Assembly: GCA_029582165.1 (NCBI GenBank)
Contig: CM055876.1
Span: 12,292,501 to 12,356,500 of the forward strand
Reading direction: 5' to 3'
Length of the DNA stretch: 64,000 bases
From: Portulaca oleracea
Taxonomy: Eukaryota; Streptophyta; Magnoliopsida; Caryophyllales; Portulacaceae
A program made the position numbers and the translations under genes. Under the pieces are notes generated by a model that was not told where the DNA came from, made no database searches, and was given only the letters and a program-made list of their open reading frames with translations. The first letter of the stretch is position 1; every line of letters begins with the position of its first letter. Below are positions 20,401 through 31,819 of this stretch, piece by piece.

Positions 20401-20845
20401 CACCCTCCATGGCTACTGCATTAAAATCTCCCATGACTGCCCACGGGTCTGCCATGTCTTCAGCAATATCACGGAGATGTTGCCAGAGAAATACCCTTTC
20501 CTGCATTTCATTGCTACCATAGACAGCCGTCAGATAGAAGAATGACGTTGTATGCGCCATGTGAACCTTGGCGTGTATGTGCTGGCTTGAACTGTGTATC
20601 ATTTCAACCTTATATCTCCCTAGATGCCACGCTAGCCATATTCTGACCTTGACACAATGATTAATGTTGGTGACAGCCTTCCAATGGTTAAAAACTCTAT
20701 TCTTGACAGTATCTATATTGTTGGGGGAGATCTTTGATTCGTAGATAGCCACCAGCCCTGCCCCCTGTGTGTGCAAGAAGACCCGAAGGTCTTCTTGCTT
20801 TTTTGGGCTGTTAAGCCTTCTGATGTTCTAGCTGACTATATTCAT
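17475..20845 (-). pseudogene. LINE (L1-type) ORF2: endonuclease, reverse transcriptase, zf-RVT; disrupted
   Basis: ORF2 starts at the ATG at 20845 (MNIVS, then TAG where Trp is expected, then NIRRLNSPKKQEDLR). The endonuclease shows VMGDFNAVAMEGERTGG, SRLDRLFVN and SGLSDHAAV. The RT follows in the same frame: KTPGLDGYTSDFYK, CMMKIDLKKAFDSVQW, LRQGDPMSPLPFVLIMEYLS and the catalytic FADDLILF (about 18780), then FQYLGMPISA and HAGGLGIRNL. Stops interrupt it near 20829, 19909, 19312, 19184 and 18247. A frameshift near 18120 precedes the C-terminal zf-RVT part (IPRHAFTTWLLIQGRLL). It probably ends at the A/TA-rich tail near 17475. Role by family: nicks the target and copies LINE RNA. It is no longer functional. 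Confidence 0.88.
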
Positions 20846-21888
20846 CATGATGATTTTGTTTACTTGAGTCTACTTTTGATACTATCTCTGTTTCTTCATC
20901 ATTCCCATCATTGTCTAGAAGCTCAAATTGATTCCCAGTAGGAAAATTACTTTTTGAGGTAACCTTCTTCCATATCAAGGATTGTTTTGGTTTAATAAAA
21001 CCATGCTCATCTACCCGTGGTTTATAATCCTTCACTGGGACTTTTTTTTTCCATCTTTCTATTTTGCAACCATTTCTTTCTTCTTCTTGCACACTCCTTC
21101 TTCATGTCCTGCTTTCTTACAGTGTGTGCAAATGATCTTTTTCTTACATTCTGTTTCAACGTGGCCATACATGTGACAATGGATGCATTTGACTAGTTTC
21201 CAATCATATTGAATGCTCTGTCAGACCAGGTTATCGCTGTGATCAAGGAAATCTAGATATTCTGAGAAGGCATTTCTACCAGAACCTTAGTGTAGCTTAG
21301 CTTGGTTCTCTCCATTGTCTGCCTGTCAGTTTTTATAGGTATTCCCAACATACTCACAATCTTGATCAACCCTTCGACACTCCAATACTTGAAGTGTAGG
21401 TCCTGTAATGTGATCCATATCGGCAGAGAGGCTATTGATTCGATACTCATGTCAAGGTTCTCATTCCATTCTTTAACAATCAGTGGTTTGCTGTCAAAAA
21501 AGTGGAGTTCATGCTGAATTGCTTTGTCTCGGTCCTCTTGTGACAGGAAACGAACCAAGAATATACCTTTCTTGACATCTGAGATGATTGCTATCTCCAT
21601 TTGTCTCCATATCTTTCTCAGAAAACCTGACATGACTTCTAAAGGGGGGTTGGCACCAAGAATGCAGCATATAACTGAATTTTTCCAATAGTCAATTGAT
21701 TCTTCCACGTCCTGCCGTTCCAGTTTCACACAGGGGGTCCCATTAATTGTGCTTGGTTCTACACTGAGATTTAACCCATCATCCTTTTTGAAAAGAGATG
21801 CATACATTCCCACCTTAATAGCTTTGTTTGGTGTCTCCCCTGCTTGTTTTTCTTGATTTGTCTTGTTAGCCGCAGAATTTTCATCCAT
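20811..21888 (-). pseudogene. LINE ORF1: DUF4283 plus two CCHC knuckles, frameshifted
   Basis: The ATG at 21888 opens a 211-aa frame with a DUF4283-like domain (ILGANPPLEVMSGFLRKIW, GIFLVRFLSQEDRDKAI, PLIVKEWNENLDM, then LPIWITLQDL). Downstream, in another frame around 21105-21190, are two zinc knuckles, CIHCHMYGHVETEC and CTHCKKAGHEEGVC. The C-terminal part (20811-21092) is in a further frame and ends 35 bp inside ORF2. The two LINEs in the window are different families: this one has two knuckles, the other shows one. Confidence 0.82.
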
Positions 21889-22028
21889 CTATTTCCCACC
21901 TTCGTTTTTAGTGCTTCGCTCAGTTGAACGACCACCAGAAGATTTCTTTGCCGGCGTGGATTGCCGGCCACTTGCAGGGATCGCCCCTTGCCGAGTTTTG
22001 ACCATGGCGGCTACGTCGGCTCTAGGGC

Positions 22029-22030
<2 letters not shown>

Positions 22031-22068
<38 letters not shown>
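22031..22068. repeat. (TA)n microsatellite at the LINE 5' edge and TIR-element edge
   Basis: This is a nearly pure TA tract between the LINE leader and a terminal inverted repeat. Similar TA tracts lie at the other LINE end (17451-17474) and at the far end of the TIR element (23510-23546). Confidence 0.9.
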
Positions 22069-22070
<2 letters not shown>

Positions 22071-23505
22071 GAATTTCTACCATAGTTGAAAAATATTTTC
22101 AACTATGATAGTTAAATTCAATAATAACCATTGGATTTAAGAGGAAAAATTTGATAATCTCATCCCCACTTACACGTTTGATATATTAAAAAAAAGCTTT
22201 TGCCATATTTACTATTATACTCCTCTCCCACTCTTTTGAAACAATATTTTTTTTTAGTAAAAAAAACTTTCTTCCCTTCTTTACTGGAGATCTGGAATAG
22301 CATTCATCCATCTCCATGGCAACCCTCTTCACCTCTGTTATTCATTCTCAATAAAAGAAAAAAAAAAAAAAAAAAAAAACCTTTCTTCCCTTCTTTTCGT
22401 TTTCTGGGATTGGATTTTGTAATTGAATCACAGATTGAACTTAAGATGCATCCCGGGGAGGTTCGACCCCGTCGCATACACCGCCTCCAAGCACGCCGTC
22501 GTCGGCCTCGTCAGGGCCACCGCTCAGCTAGTGAAGAATCCAATTCAAATTCGTATTTCAACCCTGACTTCAGTCCTAAGTGCCACCGATTAGAAAGAGA
22601 GAGAAGGAAAGGCAGTGTGAAGAGGAAGAAGAGGTTATACGGTTTGGGGTGGATTTGCTGTCAAGCCTTTGCATTACAACCCTGACTTCAGCCCTAAGTG
22701 CTTCAATTTAAGTTTACCCAAATTTTAAAGTTGGTAGTTGTTCTTTAAATTATTACTATTTTCAAATAGTTTTCAGTTTTAATTCTTAGTGTTAGAATTG
22801 CATGCATCGATTAGCAAGTTAGAGAACTGTAGGCTGAAAGATTAATGTTGAATATTGGGAAATTATGATTGATTTGATGAGGGTTGAGGTTAATTTGGGA
22901 TGGTGTTGAGGTTAAGTATGGTAGAAGATGCTTCCTGTGGAATTTAATTTGGAACCCGTTCCATACAGATGTGCAAATCTACACAGATGAACAAGATAGT
23001 GCATCTGCAATTTGCCAACATATGAAAATGCATGGAATCCCAGAAAAACGAAAACAGGCTTGATTCAGATATTATATGGTAGGGAGAAGGGAGAAAGGAA
23101 ATAAGTGGAAAAGGAAAAAAGGAAAATGTGATCATGGTAGGGGGTGTCTCAAATTTGAAACAGAGCAAAGCTAAACCCTAAACAAAGCTACAGAAAGTTG
23201 AAGGAGGACCTCCATGAGCTTGTTGGGATTCATGGTAGACTTGGTAGTAGAGAGAGAAAAGAGAGAAAGAGGGAAAAAGAGACGACTATTTTTGGATGTT
23301 CAATTGAAATGTGAGGTTAAATTGGTAATTCATCCTATGTTTTACACCCAATCGACTAAACATGGGGAGAATGGGGAGAGAAAATGAGTTGTGATAAGGT
23401 AAAAACTGACCTAAATTGAAAGGTTGAGATTCATTCCAAAATAATCAAGGGTGTACAATTATCAACTACCATAGTTGAAAATATTTTCGACTATGGTAGA
23501 ATTTT

Positions 23506-23509
<4 letters not shown>
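22069..23509. mobile_element. Non-autonomous TIR DNA element (about 1.44 kb)
   Basis: The left end (about 22069-22114) and right end (about 23462-23509) are inverted copies: left gggaatttctaccatagttg..., right read on the minus strand gtgaaaattctaccatagtc.... Pairing extends over about 45 bp. Each TIR is itself a palindrome (catagttgaaaatattttc then aactatg). TA tracts flank both ends. Inside are poly-A-rich DNA, a short dehydrogenase-like coding fragment, and a duplicated 24-bp phrase (caaccctgacttcagtcc at 22559 and 22677). No transposase is visible. The family could be Mutator- or CACTA-like; the target duplication cannot be resolved within TA repeats. Confidence 0.72.
22465..22539 (+). 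pseudogene. Short-chain dehydrogenase/reductase fragment inside the TIR element
   Basis: Reading from 22465, 25 codons give DPVAYTASKHAVVGLVRATA followed by QLVKN. The YTASK segment with following HAVVGLVR is the active-site motif (YxxxK) and adjacent helix of classical SDR enzymes. This stretch is much more GC-rich than its surroundings. The frame is not continued as an SDR on either side. I infer a captured exon fragment; it is too short to name the parent gene. Confidence 0.55.
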
Positions 23510-23550
<41 letters not shown>

Positions 23551-24671
23551 AATCATTATAGAAATTAAGTTATTAACGATCAAAATTTTTAACACAACTT
23601 TCTAGGCAACAGAGAAATAGAAATGGAGGTAATAATTCACATAATAATCACGTATAATATGACCTCCCTTTGATTATTTTTCGTCATCAAAAACTTTGAC
23701 TATAATTTTTTAATATATATAATGATTCTTGACATCAAATTAATATCACTAGACTCGTAATAAAAATTAATTTTAAAAAGTATAAAATTAAAATTTTTAA
23801 CAAATAAAATTTTATGTGATAAGTTTTTCAGTAAGGATGGACCTTCAAAAGCATGGAAGCCAATTATTTTTGGACGGATAGAGTATTTACGTTATATTAA
23901 AAATTACAAATGACACTCTAATTGAGTTAGATTCAAGTTAGATTAGTTAAGTTAGGATATATGATTGGATAGGAAAGGATAGGATATATTTCAGTTAAGT
24001 TAGTTGTTGGGTAGAAATATTTTATTAATAAAATTTGAATATTAAGGGGAAAATAAATGAAAAAGTTATAGGTGTTGAAAAAGGGGATTGATTTGAGATT
24101 AAAATAATATTATTTGAATTTCTTTATGATTAAAAAGTTGTTTTTGGTTTGGGTATTTTTAGGGAGTTGGGTTAGGTTAGGCTAGGTTATGTATAAGTTA
24201 AGTTAGGTTAAATTAGGTTAGGTTAAGTTAGTTATGTTTAACCCAATTAAAGAACAGGGCCTGAATCTCATCCGTGTATGCATGGAAGTCATTTATTTTT
24301 GGACGGAGTGAGTATTTACGTTATCCATACGTACATTTTCATCCCCCATTGCTTAATTATGTGTCATTCGGTAGGTTTGAACCTAGAACGTGTCGAACCT
24401 GGAACCTGTCCAATAGGTCCGGCTTATACCTGGAACTTGTCAATGTGTTTCGTACCAATGAACTTGCATAATATACTAAACATGTGGTATCGATGTCATG
24501 TCAGTTTTCTGCGATTAGAATTTGGTGTTGGCTTAGTCTGGGAAAATATGGTAAAACTTCAGTTTATTGGTGGTCAAAAAATCAATTTGGAATATTTTCA
24601 ACCATAAACCCCAAAGTGCATATTATTTATCTCCAAAAACACTATTTTACATCACTGTGATGTATTATTAA
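23510..24671. other. AT-rich intergenic DNA with degenerate ttaagttag/ttaggt runs
   Basis: After a TA tract (23510-23546) no gene is seen. Segments at 23925-24005 and 24165-24235 are built from short ttaagttag / ttaggtta phrases. A separate direct repeat is listed below. Confidence 0.5.
23851..24325. repeat. Pair of 46-bp direct repeats 429 bp apart
   Basis: gcatggaagccaattattt...ggacggat...gagtatttacgttat (23851-23896) recurs at 24280-24325. The phrase tatttttggacggagtgagta resembles the end of Stowaway-type MITEs, but both copies have the same orientation. Confidence 0.55.
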
Positions 24672-24927
24672 GGGAACGTTTGGTAGGAACCCCAGAGAAA
24701 TTTTTCCCGGGGAAAATTTCCCATGGGAAGTTTTCCATGGGAAAGATTTTCCTGAGAAAAATTCCCCTCAGCCCCCCTAAGGGAAATTTTCCCTAGGAAA
24801 ATGGAGAAAATGGTGGGTCCATCGTGAAAATTTTTCCGAAGTCAACCTGCATCCAAACATGGGGAAAATAAGTCAACCTGGAAACATTGACCATTTCCCC
24901 GGAGTTATTGACCAACCAAACGCACCC
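24672..24927. mobile_element. MITE, PIF/Harbinger (Tourist-like), 256 bp
   Basis: The left end gggaacgtttggt and right end accaaacgcaccc are inverted copies of the GGGnncGTTTGGT type. The element is flanked by the 3-bp duplication taa (24669-24671 and 24928-24930), the size expected for PIF/Harbinger. It contains short palindromes such as ttcccatgggaa. It has no coding capacity. Confidence 0.8.
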
Positions 24928-24930
24928 TAA

Positions 24931-25311
24931 TGTAAAATCATATCAAGCAACACTTATTCATTTTTTAACTTATCATGGCGTAACGCGTGGGTATTTGTTA
25001 GTATTTATTTAGAAAATTTATGTTGCAAACTTTATTCTGTACAAAATCAACAATAATATGATATTCAATTTAATTCACTGAATTCATTAAAAGTGAATTA
25101 CGTTAATGTATATTAAATTTTGAGTTTTTGTATTGGCTAAATTGAACTAAATAGAACTAAAATTAATCAAATAAAAAATTGACAACAAGCAATGGTCAAG
25201 AAAATAGAATAATAATTAAGTACTCTGCTTTGCTTCATAATGTTTGAGACTTTTAGCTTTTTAGGTTAAATAAACAATTGAAATTAATAGGAACAGAAGT
25301 CATGTGAAAAC
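24931..25311. other. AT-rich intergenic DNA
   Basis: Nothing was recognised. It ends in aaac (25308-25311), the target duplication of the next element. Confidence 0.5.
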
Positions 25312-26035
25312 TGTTGGAGTATTTCAAGAGTTAAGAGGCATAAAAATATAAGTTATAAGCATAGGATTGACCGGAAGGTCGAAAATAAGCTTAATAAGGA
25401 AAAGGGGACCAACATGGATCGTGTCTGGTGTGACACGACCCGTGTTAGCGTCCAGAGAGCACTGTTTTTGTGCACCGGGTCAACACGGACCGTGTTGATA
25501 TAACACGGACCATGTTGATATAACGCGGACCATGTTGATCCAACACGGACCGTGTTAGACCCAGTCGAGATTGATTTTTGAAATCCCTTAAATTAAGCCT
25601 TGGGATTAATCTCGATTGATCATTAATAGGGATAATCTTTGACTGTGAAATCAGTCAAGCAATCCACATTAATGATTCAAAGACATATCCCTTGGATAAT
25701 GCCTCCTATTATGTCAAGTTTGAATGGATTGTCTACTCCATGAATCATTATAAAAGGAGGATGAATTCTCCATTCATCCTCACCTCATCTCTTCTTCAAG
25801 TTTCTAGAGAGCTTCAACACACTCTTTGAGGTGTTGACTGCAGCAACATTCTTTGAGAGCCTTTGAGAAATATTGTTACTTTGCTTACAAGAAGTTAGGT
25901 TTTACCCTTGAGTCTTTTCACGGTCTAGTGAATAAGTCTTAAAGGGTGACGGGCTTGCCCTCGACTCCTAGCCACCCAAGTGATCCTCCATCTTCCATGT
26001 GACCGTGTTTATCCATCTCATTGTTTTTTCCAACA
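25312..26035 (+). repeat. 5' LTR of the LARD-like element (724 bp)
   Basis: It contains four palindromic units of the aacacggaccgtgtt type at 25482, 25502, 25522 and 25542 (20-bp spacing). A TATA-like tataaaa lies at about 25750. It matches the interrupted right LTR closely. Confidence 0.88.
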
Positions 26036-29000
26036 ATCTTAAGACTTATTGTCACCATGGATGATCAAGTTTGAGGGATGGAATTTCAAGATCAAGATGT
26101 TATGGAATCGAAAGATAAGTTTATGTTGCTTTATACAAGATCTTATTTATTCAAGTTTATTGTTTTAATTATCAAGATTATTAATCAATTGTGATTCATT
26201 TGATTAATGTAGTTAAATTATCGATCGGTTGTGGCAATGGTGATTGATGTTTATACTCAAGAGGTTCAAGGAGTATGATGAGATTGCTTTCATATCGAGA
26301 TAAGTACCTTAATTTAATTAAGTTGGCGCTTATTTGATTTTTGAATGGCATAGTTCTTCTATGATTTGAAATTGGATTAATTCAATTTAAATGATTAATT
26401 AGAAACATGTTGAGATTTATTCATACGCCTTGATAAGTCACCATTTACATGTTTTTCAAGAAAGTGGTGTGTTAAGGTGTTAGTGAGTACATGTTTGTTT
26501 GTCATTATGCCAAGATGTTAAGTGTGATTTTATTATTGTCAAGTAAATCACAAAGTGCCATGTTAAGTGAGTTTATGAGTTTATGGCATGTATTTCTATG
26601 ATTAAGTACATATATATATGTGGTATATTCATATATGAGTTGTTTATTGAATATAAAGCATGATAATTGTTTATTAAGTTTATCATGATTATTTATATTT
26701 GAATACATGAGTTTATCAATTTCTTTTAATTGATGGAATGACAAGCATGAATGTTTAATTTTCAAGTATGTACATGTTCAAGGATGTATGTTAATCTATT
26801 TGATTCACATGTTTAAGTTTATGTACATGACTAATGTTATTCTCCGCTAGAGATACAAACATGCTTGAATTAAGACAATGTTTATTCATGAAAGTTCTTG
26901 TATATATGTTTTGAGATATATACTTGTGTTGTCTTGTTTGGTTCATGTTAGATTAAGCATACATAATATGAATGAGCTAGATGCAAGTGTTCTTGAAATG
27001 TATGAGTTTGACATGAAAATTTATAAGTTGTGAGAATATGGATTCATGGTAATTTGTTTCAAGATGAATTCATGTGATTAATTAATTCTTATTTGTTTAT
27101 GCAAAGAAGGTTTATATGTTTGCTTATATGTCTCAAGTCTTTGCATGTTTCTCTCAAGTTCAAGTTGATTGTCTAATGTGAGTTTATTATGTTTAATGTT
27201 TTGACAATCATATGTTTATAAGTGCTTGACAAGTATTCATGTCTACAAGTTGTTTAAATATATATGTCATTATATATTTTGATTAGCACTTATGCAAATA
27301 TGCTTTGTTAAAATGTTTTGATTGATCTAAGTTTCAAGTATGCTAGTATGCATGTTACCTTACCAATCAATCATGTTACATAGATTTTTATGTTTGAAGC
27401 ATGACAAGTTCAAGAGTATCATATGATGTTAATTAAGTACTTGTGCTAACTTTGTTAAAAGTATAAGATCAAGTTAATTCATATTATTACATTGCGTGAA
27501 TAAGTTAAGCCATGACATGTTTTCTTATTATTAAGATATGAATAATGTATTTTGTTCATATGAGTATAAGTAGAAATGTATATTTCTTGTTTGTCATGGT
27601 AGTTCTCATGCATAATATCGGTTCAATAAGTTTAGCATTGCCAAATAAGAAATAATGTCGGTTCATGTGATTATTATAAGCATAATTGCTATAGGCGTAT
27701 CATAAGTAACATAGACACAAACTTATTTATAAGTGCAAGCTTCTCATACTCAATGATCTTGTTATTATCAAGATGATTTTGTTGTTAAGTGTTTATGATG
27801 TTTCTTCATGAGATAAAGTAAATGTTTATAAGAAGGTTCATACTTTGTATGGTTCGTATGCTAATATATGTGGCTTACATATTGACGCATATGGTTAAGG
27901 CTTGTTAAGTATATGATTATGTAAGATGTAAGGATAATCTTTGTTCTATGTATTCATGTGTTTAAGTTGAATACATATACTTGGCTTTACCGCCATTTTA
28001 TGAGATTATAAGTATTCATCATGTATGAATGTAAGTAGAGTGTATCTACTATAAGATAAGTTGCATAATGTATGCATGTTAGACTATGTGCATGATTATT
28101 TGTTTTGAATGCATGATGTTTACCTAAGTTCATGTGTTATAAAACTAGATGATCATTGCTTCATTTGTTAATAGTCTATTAATTAAGTTTACATGTTTGA
28201 TATGTAGGATTCAATCAAGTTTGCTACAAAGGGAAATGTATATGGCTCTCATATACATTTGTTTGATCCATCCTTAAGTGGTTTATGGATTAATATTATA
28301 AGTAAGATTGGCATACGGGACGAATGATTATGAGTTCCACGGTCTAATATTTAAGAAGTGGATCTAATTATGTATAAGGAAACATGACCCTAATTAGAAT
28401 GACGTTTGATCATATAAGTAAAGGTCATATAACTATAAGATAATCATTCAAGATTGATTGAGGTTCTCTCTCGCCTAGCCAATGTTAAGATATATATGCA
28501 ATAAGTTTCATTACATATGGTATTCAAGTTTATGATATTCAAGCTTTGTAGCAAATGGTTGAAAGTGTAATGTTTTAAGTTACACATAAGATGGAATCTA
28601 ATTTCCATGAAACTTAAGTGTTTCTTCAAGTTTAAGTTGAAGGAGATTTCTTCCATGGAAAATCAAAAACTGTTTTGATTTATACAAAGGCCATAACTAT
28701 GAGATCCAAAGTTATTTGGATATAGTTATTCAAAGAACACGAAAATCAAATGTTAGTTTGATTTACAAGGTTCTAAGGTGATAAGTTTTAACTATGAAAT
28801 CCAAATGCTATTTGGATATAGTTATGCGAAGAACATGGAAAATCAAATGTTAATTTGATTTATAAGGTTGTTTTAAGGTATAAGTAGTGGCTATGTAATC
28901 CAAGGTACTTGGATAAAGACATAGTGATAAGGAAAAAAATGCGAAAAATCAAAAGAAATTTTGATCTTATAAGCATTTCTTTCAAGATAACTATAAAAGT

Positions 29001-30078
29001 AGTCCAACATATGGACAAGGTTATAGTAATCTCTTCATAAGCATTACGAAGATTATCCATGTTATTTGGATAATGTTTAACTTCATGAGATTTTAGCATT
29101 ACAAAAGAATGTATAGTTCAAAGGTTTATCGCCTACTAAAGCATTCGTTTTGTAAGTTCAAATATGAACTCAATATTTTAAAAGTTTACCAAAGCTTATA
29201 ATGCGATGGTTTAGTCATACTATGATAAGTGGTAAAGTATTTCTTACTTAAACCTATGGTGTGATGGTGTAATCAAACTATGATGAAGGAAAGAAATGTT
29301 AAGTTTAAGAGATGATCATGATAAGTAAGGTCCTGGAAAGATATGTATTTATCTAGTGATATTAGTTAATTGAGGGCACTCAAAGGTATCATGATCAAGT
29401 TCTTTCAAGGTCACAAGGTTCTCTAGTGATCCTTGGTTAAGGGGATGGGAGTAAAGCCCAATTATAGATTATCATCAACGGAGCTCCAACCCACGCTTGA
29501 CACCTCTTGTCAAGTCTTGAGTTCAATGGCCGACAACGTTGAATGATAATGAGAGCATCAAAATATTTAAGATAAATCATCCCAAGGACAAGATGATGCC
29601 CAAGAACCGTAATGTTCAAGAGGTTTGAGTCTATGACTCATTAACAGACTTTGAATCGATGAGATGGGGAGCTCTATTACGGGGCGTAAAAGTCTGCCTA
29701 TGCGAGGACGTGAAGTGGGCCGCTTCGGATATCCTAGGGCTGGGCTTGATTGTTCTCGCGGAGGGTATGGGACACATGGCCGGTTTGAAATAGTGTCTTT
29801 GATTTTAAGCAAGGTTTTGGGTTGTGTGTGTGTTATGTATCCAATTAGTCAAGTAAGGATGTAAAGTTCAAAGCTTGTCTACTTATGCATCCAGACTAAT
29901 TGATTTTACATACACTAAGTGAAGCTTCAAGTCGTGAGACACTTTCATGATGCATAACAACTCCTTGATTTCTCGGGTGTTCAAGTTCTCTAGAAGGTGC
30001 CATGTATGGCGGGGGTATTTTTACCCAAGTGAAGGATCTCGGGCTATTTCAAGTGGAACTCTTGAAATGGCGGGGGAT
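26036..30078 (+). other. Coding-free internal region of the LARD-like element
   Basis: The region is AT-rich, dominated by atgttt/aagttta-like words, with no significant ORF in any frame. 28650-29000 is a hairpin-rich tandem repeat (listed separately). 29560-29870 is less AT-rich and lies just before the polypurine tract. Nothing else could be identified. Confidence 0.7.
28650..29000. repeat. Degenerate tandem repeat (about 100 bp) built of short hairpins
   Basis: Three to four units each contain two short inverted repeats: aatcaaatgttaatttgatt (28750 and 28850 regions; also caaaaactgttttg and caaaagaaattttg) and atccaaatgctatttggat (28700, 28800; also atccaaggtacttggat near 28898). The palindrome arms are conserved while the loops vary, suggesting selection on pairing rather than on sequence. 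Confidence 0.7.
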
Positions 30079-30133
30079 TGTTGGAGTATTTCAAGAGTTA
30101 AGAGGCATAAAAGTATAAGTTATAAGCATAGGT
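30079..30133 (+). repeat. Left 55 bp of the split 3' LTR
   Basis: tgttggagtatttcaagag...agcatagg matches the first 55 bp of the LTR at 25312. The sequence resumes at 39989 after the nested element; atagg (30129-30133) is the target duplication. Confidence 0.92.
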
Positions 30134-31089
30134 GTGGGACCCGGGAAGATCCCCGTTATCCCTCGCGGTGTACGGCGAATCGAAAGGGGTGTCTTTTCTT
30201 GGAAGGGATTTAAATACATTTTATTATGATGTTCAAATGAATCAAAATAATAAAAATAAAAAGAGTCCCCAATTAATTTTTATTGAGAATTAATAAACTC
30301 AAATTTAAACACCATAAACCACGAACCATGATATTCGAATCCGTGGGTAAGGTTATGAATTCGAAAGTAAAAACCCTCGAATTCGCCCGTTCAAAGAACG
30401 GACTCTACTAAATCGGTTAATTTAAAGAAAAGAGTAGAAGAGGAGAATTAATTAGATTAATCAATATTATTTAGTGCACACAAATGAAATGATTAAATGT
30501 AAAAATAAAATAAATGCGAATAGAAGAAGGAAATAAAAGAACAAAAGTATAAACATTTACAAGTTAAGATTTAGTCAATTTGATTAGAGCATCAATATTA
30601 TTATTTAAGTTGGATTTACATCATAATAAAGTGAGAAAAAAATAAGAAAAAAATAATACTAACCTCAAGTTAATGCCAAGATTATGAATGCAAGATGATG
30701 ATGATGAGAAGAAGAAGAAGAAAGATAAAATCATCTAGTGTAAATACTCCTAGGATGATTTTGAGGTGTAGAAAAAGAGTGGAAATGAGGGCGTATTTAT
30801 AGTGGTGGAGGTAGGTTTATTTATGGTGGTAAATGAAAGAATATTGGGAGGATAAAATCAAATAAAGGTTGATTTTATTTGATTTGGAAGAATGAGGAAG
30901 GATGAAATAAAAGATAAAGAGGGATTTGATTGGGTTTGATTTGATTTTGGGGGATTTTAACATGTGAAGAATGTGTGCATTTCAAAAATCATTGGCATTT
31001 AATCCTAAATTAAAAATAAAGATAAAAAATGATTAAAATAAATTACATAATTACAAAGCTGAATTGAATGACAAAATTCAGCGTCTACA
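30134..31089 (-). repeat. 3' LTR of the Ogre/Tat-like element (956 bp)
   Basis: Nearly identical to 39018-39988, with small indels such as one fewer gat triplet and a missing ggagggaggag stretch near 30715. A third, truncated copy is at 10358-10920. Confidence 0.93.
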
Positions 31090-31150
31090 GTTAGCCCCCA
31101 CTTTGGTCGAGTCCGAGTAGGACGCTGATCAAAGTATAGCGTGGTATTTT

Positions 31151-31650
31151 TCAGTCTATCCCGACGTCAATATTGATCTCCCAGTCTTTCCTGGTGTCGT
31201 CCAGTCTTTCCCGATGTCGCCCAGTCTTTCCCGGTGTCTCCCAGTCTTTCTCGGTGTCGTTCAGTCTTTCCCGATGTCTTTCAGTCTTTCCCGATGTCGT
31301 TCACTCTTTCCCGATGTCGTTCAGTCTTTCCCGATGTCTTTCACTCTTTTCCAATGTCGTTTAGTCTTTCCCGATGTCGTTCAGTCTTTCCCAATGTCTT
31401 TCAGTCTTTCCCGATGTCTTTCAGTCTTTCCCGATGGCGTTCAGTCTTTCCCGATGTCGTTCAGTCTTTCCCGAGTTCGTTCAGTCTTTCCCGATGTCTT
31501 TCAGTCTTTCCCGGTGTCTCCCAGTCTTTCTCGGTGTCGTTCAGTCTTTCCCGATGTCTTTCAGTCTTTCCCGATGCCGTTCACTCTTTCTCGATGTCGT
31601 TCAGTCTTTCCCGATGTCTTTCAGTCTTTCCGATGTCGTTCATTCTTTTG
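31151..31650. repeat. 20-bp minisatellite (about 25 units) in the 3' UTR
   Basis: The unit is tcagtctttcccgatgtcgt with variants (cggtgtctcc, gatgtctt). Because 20 is not a multiple of 3, all three plus frames stay open and produce repetitive SFSLSRC-type peptides, which are artefacts. It lies immediately upstream of the polypurine tract in the element sense. Tandem arrays in the 3' UTR of Tat-lineage elements are known and have been proposed as a source of satellite DNA. Confidence 0.9.
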
Positions 31651-31819
31651 TTGAAGATGATACAAAATTGAATTGAAATTATTTTCTGAGTTATATAGAA
31701 AATTATATTTCCATATTTTCTCTTGAAAATAATATATATATTTTTTTTGTTTTCATTTTTATTTATTATAAGAGTATTAAAACAAAAGAAGTTATAAATT
31801 CTCCTCATAATAATTTCCC

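Noticed and set aside
22200..22685. 161-codon plus ORF in the TIR element
   Set aside because: It runs through a poly-A tract and reads the dehydrogenase-like segment in the wrong frame; composition is low-complexity (poly-Lys, poly-Arg).
24165..24235. Telomere-like ttaggt repeats
   Set aside because: The phrase is ttaggtta/ttaagtta, irregular and not TTTAGGG; likely simple-sequence drift.
31173..31676. Three overlapping plus-strand ORFs of 100-146 codons encoding Ser/Phe/Arg-rich repeats
   Set aside because: They are the three frames of a 20-bp minisatellite; because 20 is not a multiple of 3 and the unit lacks stops, every frame stays open.
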